5,075 nucleotides of DNA, from NCBI GenBank assembly GCA_902489925.1, contig CABUBX010000143.1:1-5075 (forward strand), given 5' to 3'. The notes under the pieces are model-generated. The model made no database searches. It was given only the letters and a program-made list of their open reading frames with translations, and was not told where the DNA came from. The stretch is from an uncultured Lachnospiraceae bacterium. GTDB taxonomy: Bacteria > Bacillota > Clostridia > Lachnospirales > Lachnospiraceae. Below are positions 4,260 to 5,075 of this stretch, piece by piece (the first letter of the stretch is position 1; each line of letters starts with the position of its first letter). A program made the translations under genes and the position numbers.

Positions 4260-5075
4260 TGTATAAAAAGGCCGTTGGAAATCGATGTCTCAAGAAACAT
4301 ATTTTTATAGCTGCCAATAATTTTTGAAGCGTTATAAAGACCTATGCCGCGGCCGCTGCCTTTTGAGGAAATGTCAGGGCGTGACAGCTGATTGATATTG
4401 AGCTGATGGTCAATAAAAGTGTTCGACACAATGAAAACAGTTTCGGAATCACTCCGAATGGCCGCAAAGGTCATTTGAGGCTTCGGTGTCTCAAGGGCGG
4501 CTTCAATGGCATTGTCAAGAAAGATGCCGAGAACACGCGTCAAATCAACAATATTTACCGCAATGTTTTCAATAGGGGCTTCGGCTTCAATAGAAGTTTC
4601 GATGTTCATTTCCTGTGCATAAACAAGCTTGGCGGTAATAAAGCCTTTCAACTCCGGCTTTTTTATATTTGAAAGCCGGCCAAGCTGATAATTATCTGGT
4701 ATGAGTTTGGCGGTTTCAGGCAATATATGTTCATGAAAATAGGCAGACAGGCCGTCTATATCGCGCTGATTTATATAGTCTGTCATTGATATTAAAATAT
4801 TGTTGTAGTCATGTTTAAAGGAACGAAGGCTGTTATACAGGTCTTCAACCTGCTTTGTATACTTTTGAAGCGCCACAAAATTTTCCTGTTTTTGATTCAT
4901 CTCATAGGCAGCTTTGTAAGTCTTAATGACTTGGGTGATTGTCCAAACACAGACAATAAAAAACAGGAGAAAAATAATCGTATTAAAAGTAATAACAGCA
5001 GGGGCGTAACCGATTTGTTCCCCGGCAACGATATTTACAATAAAAAGGCAGAGAATGAGCAGGAGATTCAGAGCG
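4238..5075 (-). CDS. GHKL sensor histidine kinase, AgrC-like (HPK10); N-terminus outside window
   Basis: Membrane sensor kinase, the likely partner of the LytTR regulator. 278 residues are visible; the frame is open to the right edge, so the ATG at 4900 is internal. Two membrane segments are seen at the edge (about 5074-5026, ALNLLLILCLFIVNVIA; and about 4999-4937, VITFNTIIFLLFFIVCVW), joined by a short loop. They are followed by a linker helix and the phospho-acceptor motif RSFKHDYNN (His codon 4813-4811), the HPK10 signature of AgrC/ComD-type peptide sensors. The ATPase domain carries the N box LGIFLDNAIEAA and the G box SSKGSGRGIGLYNASKII; the chain ends FIQTLHISE. All catalytic motifs look intact. 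HPK10 kinases usually have six or so membrane helices and sense processed peptides, so more helices should lie outside the window. AgrB- and AgrD-like genes, if any, are not in view. Confidence 0.93.
   Translation of the reverse strand, partial: ALNLLLILCLFIVNIVAGEQIGYAPAVITFNTIIFLLFFIVCVWTITQVIKTYKAAYEMNQKQENFVALQKYTKQVEDLYNSLRSFKHDYNNILISMTDYINQRDIDGLSAYFHEHILPETAKLIPDNYQLGRLSNIKKPELKGFITAKLVYAQEMNIETSIEAEAPIENIAVNIVDLTRVLGIFLDNAIEAALETPKPQMTFAAIRSDSETVFIVSNTFIDHQLNINQLSRPDISSKGSGRGIGLYNASKIIGSYKNMFLETSISNGLFIQTLHISE

Noticed and set aside
4142..4314. Third plus-strand frame in the kinase-regulator gap, with a CGCRSC cluster resembling a metal-binding motif
   Set aside because: There is no start codon or ribosome binding site, and most of it is in register antisense to the kinase, which explains its coding-like look.
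4406..4672. Plus-strand 88-codon open frame opposite the kinase ATPase domain
   Set aside because: It lies wholly antisense to a kinase with intact N and G boxes, has no ribosome binding site, and its translation resembles no protein; it is a shadow frame.

Overview
The window looks like a chromosomal segment from an anaerobic, spore-forming Firmicute of the class Clostridia, most likely Lachnospiraceae-like. This is inferred from moderate GC content, strong AGGAGG-type ribosome binding sites, an YtqB/MnmM-type tRNA methyltransferase, a very Cys/Asn-rich small protein of the type found in clostridia, and an AgrC/AgrA-like (GHKL kinase plus LytTR regulator) pair. No mobile element, CRISPR array, rRNA or tRNA gene was seen.

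Layout. (1) Bases 1-1161, plus strand: the 3' end of leuS, then two small membrane-protein genes (DUF4190-type and DUF2752-type) tightly packed behind it and closed by a strong intrinsic terminator; this is probably the tail of one operon. (2) Bases 1166-2096, minus strand: a 191-residue protein of unknown function and, upstream of it, a 78-residue Cys/Asn-rich protein with its own terminator. They appear to be separate transcription units. (3) Bases 2193-3097, plus strand: mnmM (ytqB), then a small XRE-type DNA-binding protein with its own extended -10 promoter. A long imperfect hairpin at 3142-3198 ends this unit and may also serve the convergent regulator gene. (4) Bases 3197-5075, minus strand: a LytTR response regulator and, upstream of it, the C-terminal part of a GHKL histidine kinase that runs off the window edge. 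Together they form a peptide-sensing-type two-component system.

The most unusual part is the 273-base gap between the kinase and regulator genes, which are normally adjacent. It holds two divergent promoters with near-mirror-image -10 regions. Between them lie a 9-bp direct repeat with a 21-bp period (LytTR-like geometry) and an overlapping 10-bp inverted repeat. The plus-strand promoter faces into a well-placed ribosome binding site and a 20-codon ORF encoding an amphipathic peptide, and the transcript would then run antisense into the kinase 3' end. A second, overlapping 56-codon frame looks coding-like but lacks a ribosome binding site. A long hairpin spans the kinase stop codon. The layout recalls the divergent P2/P3 promoters of staphylococcal agr, but the peptide, its function and the regulation are inference only.
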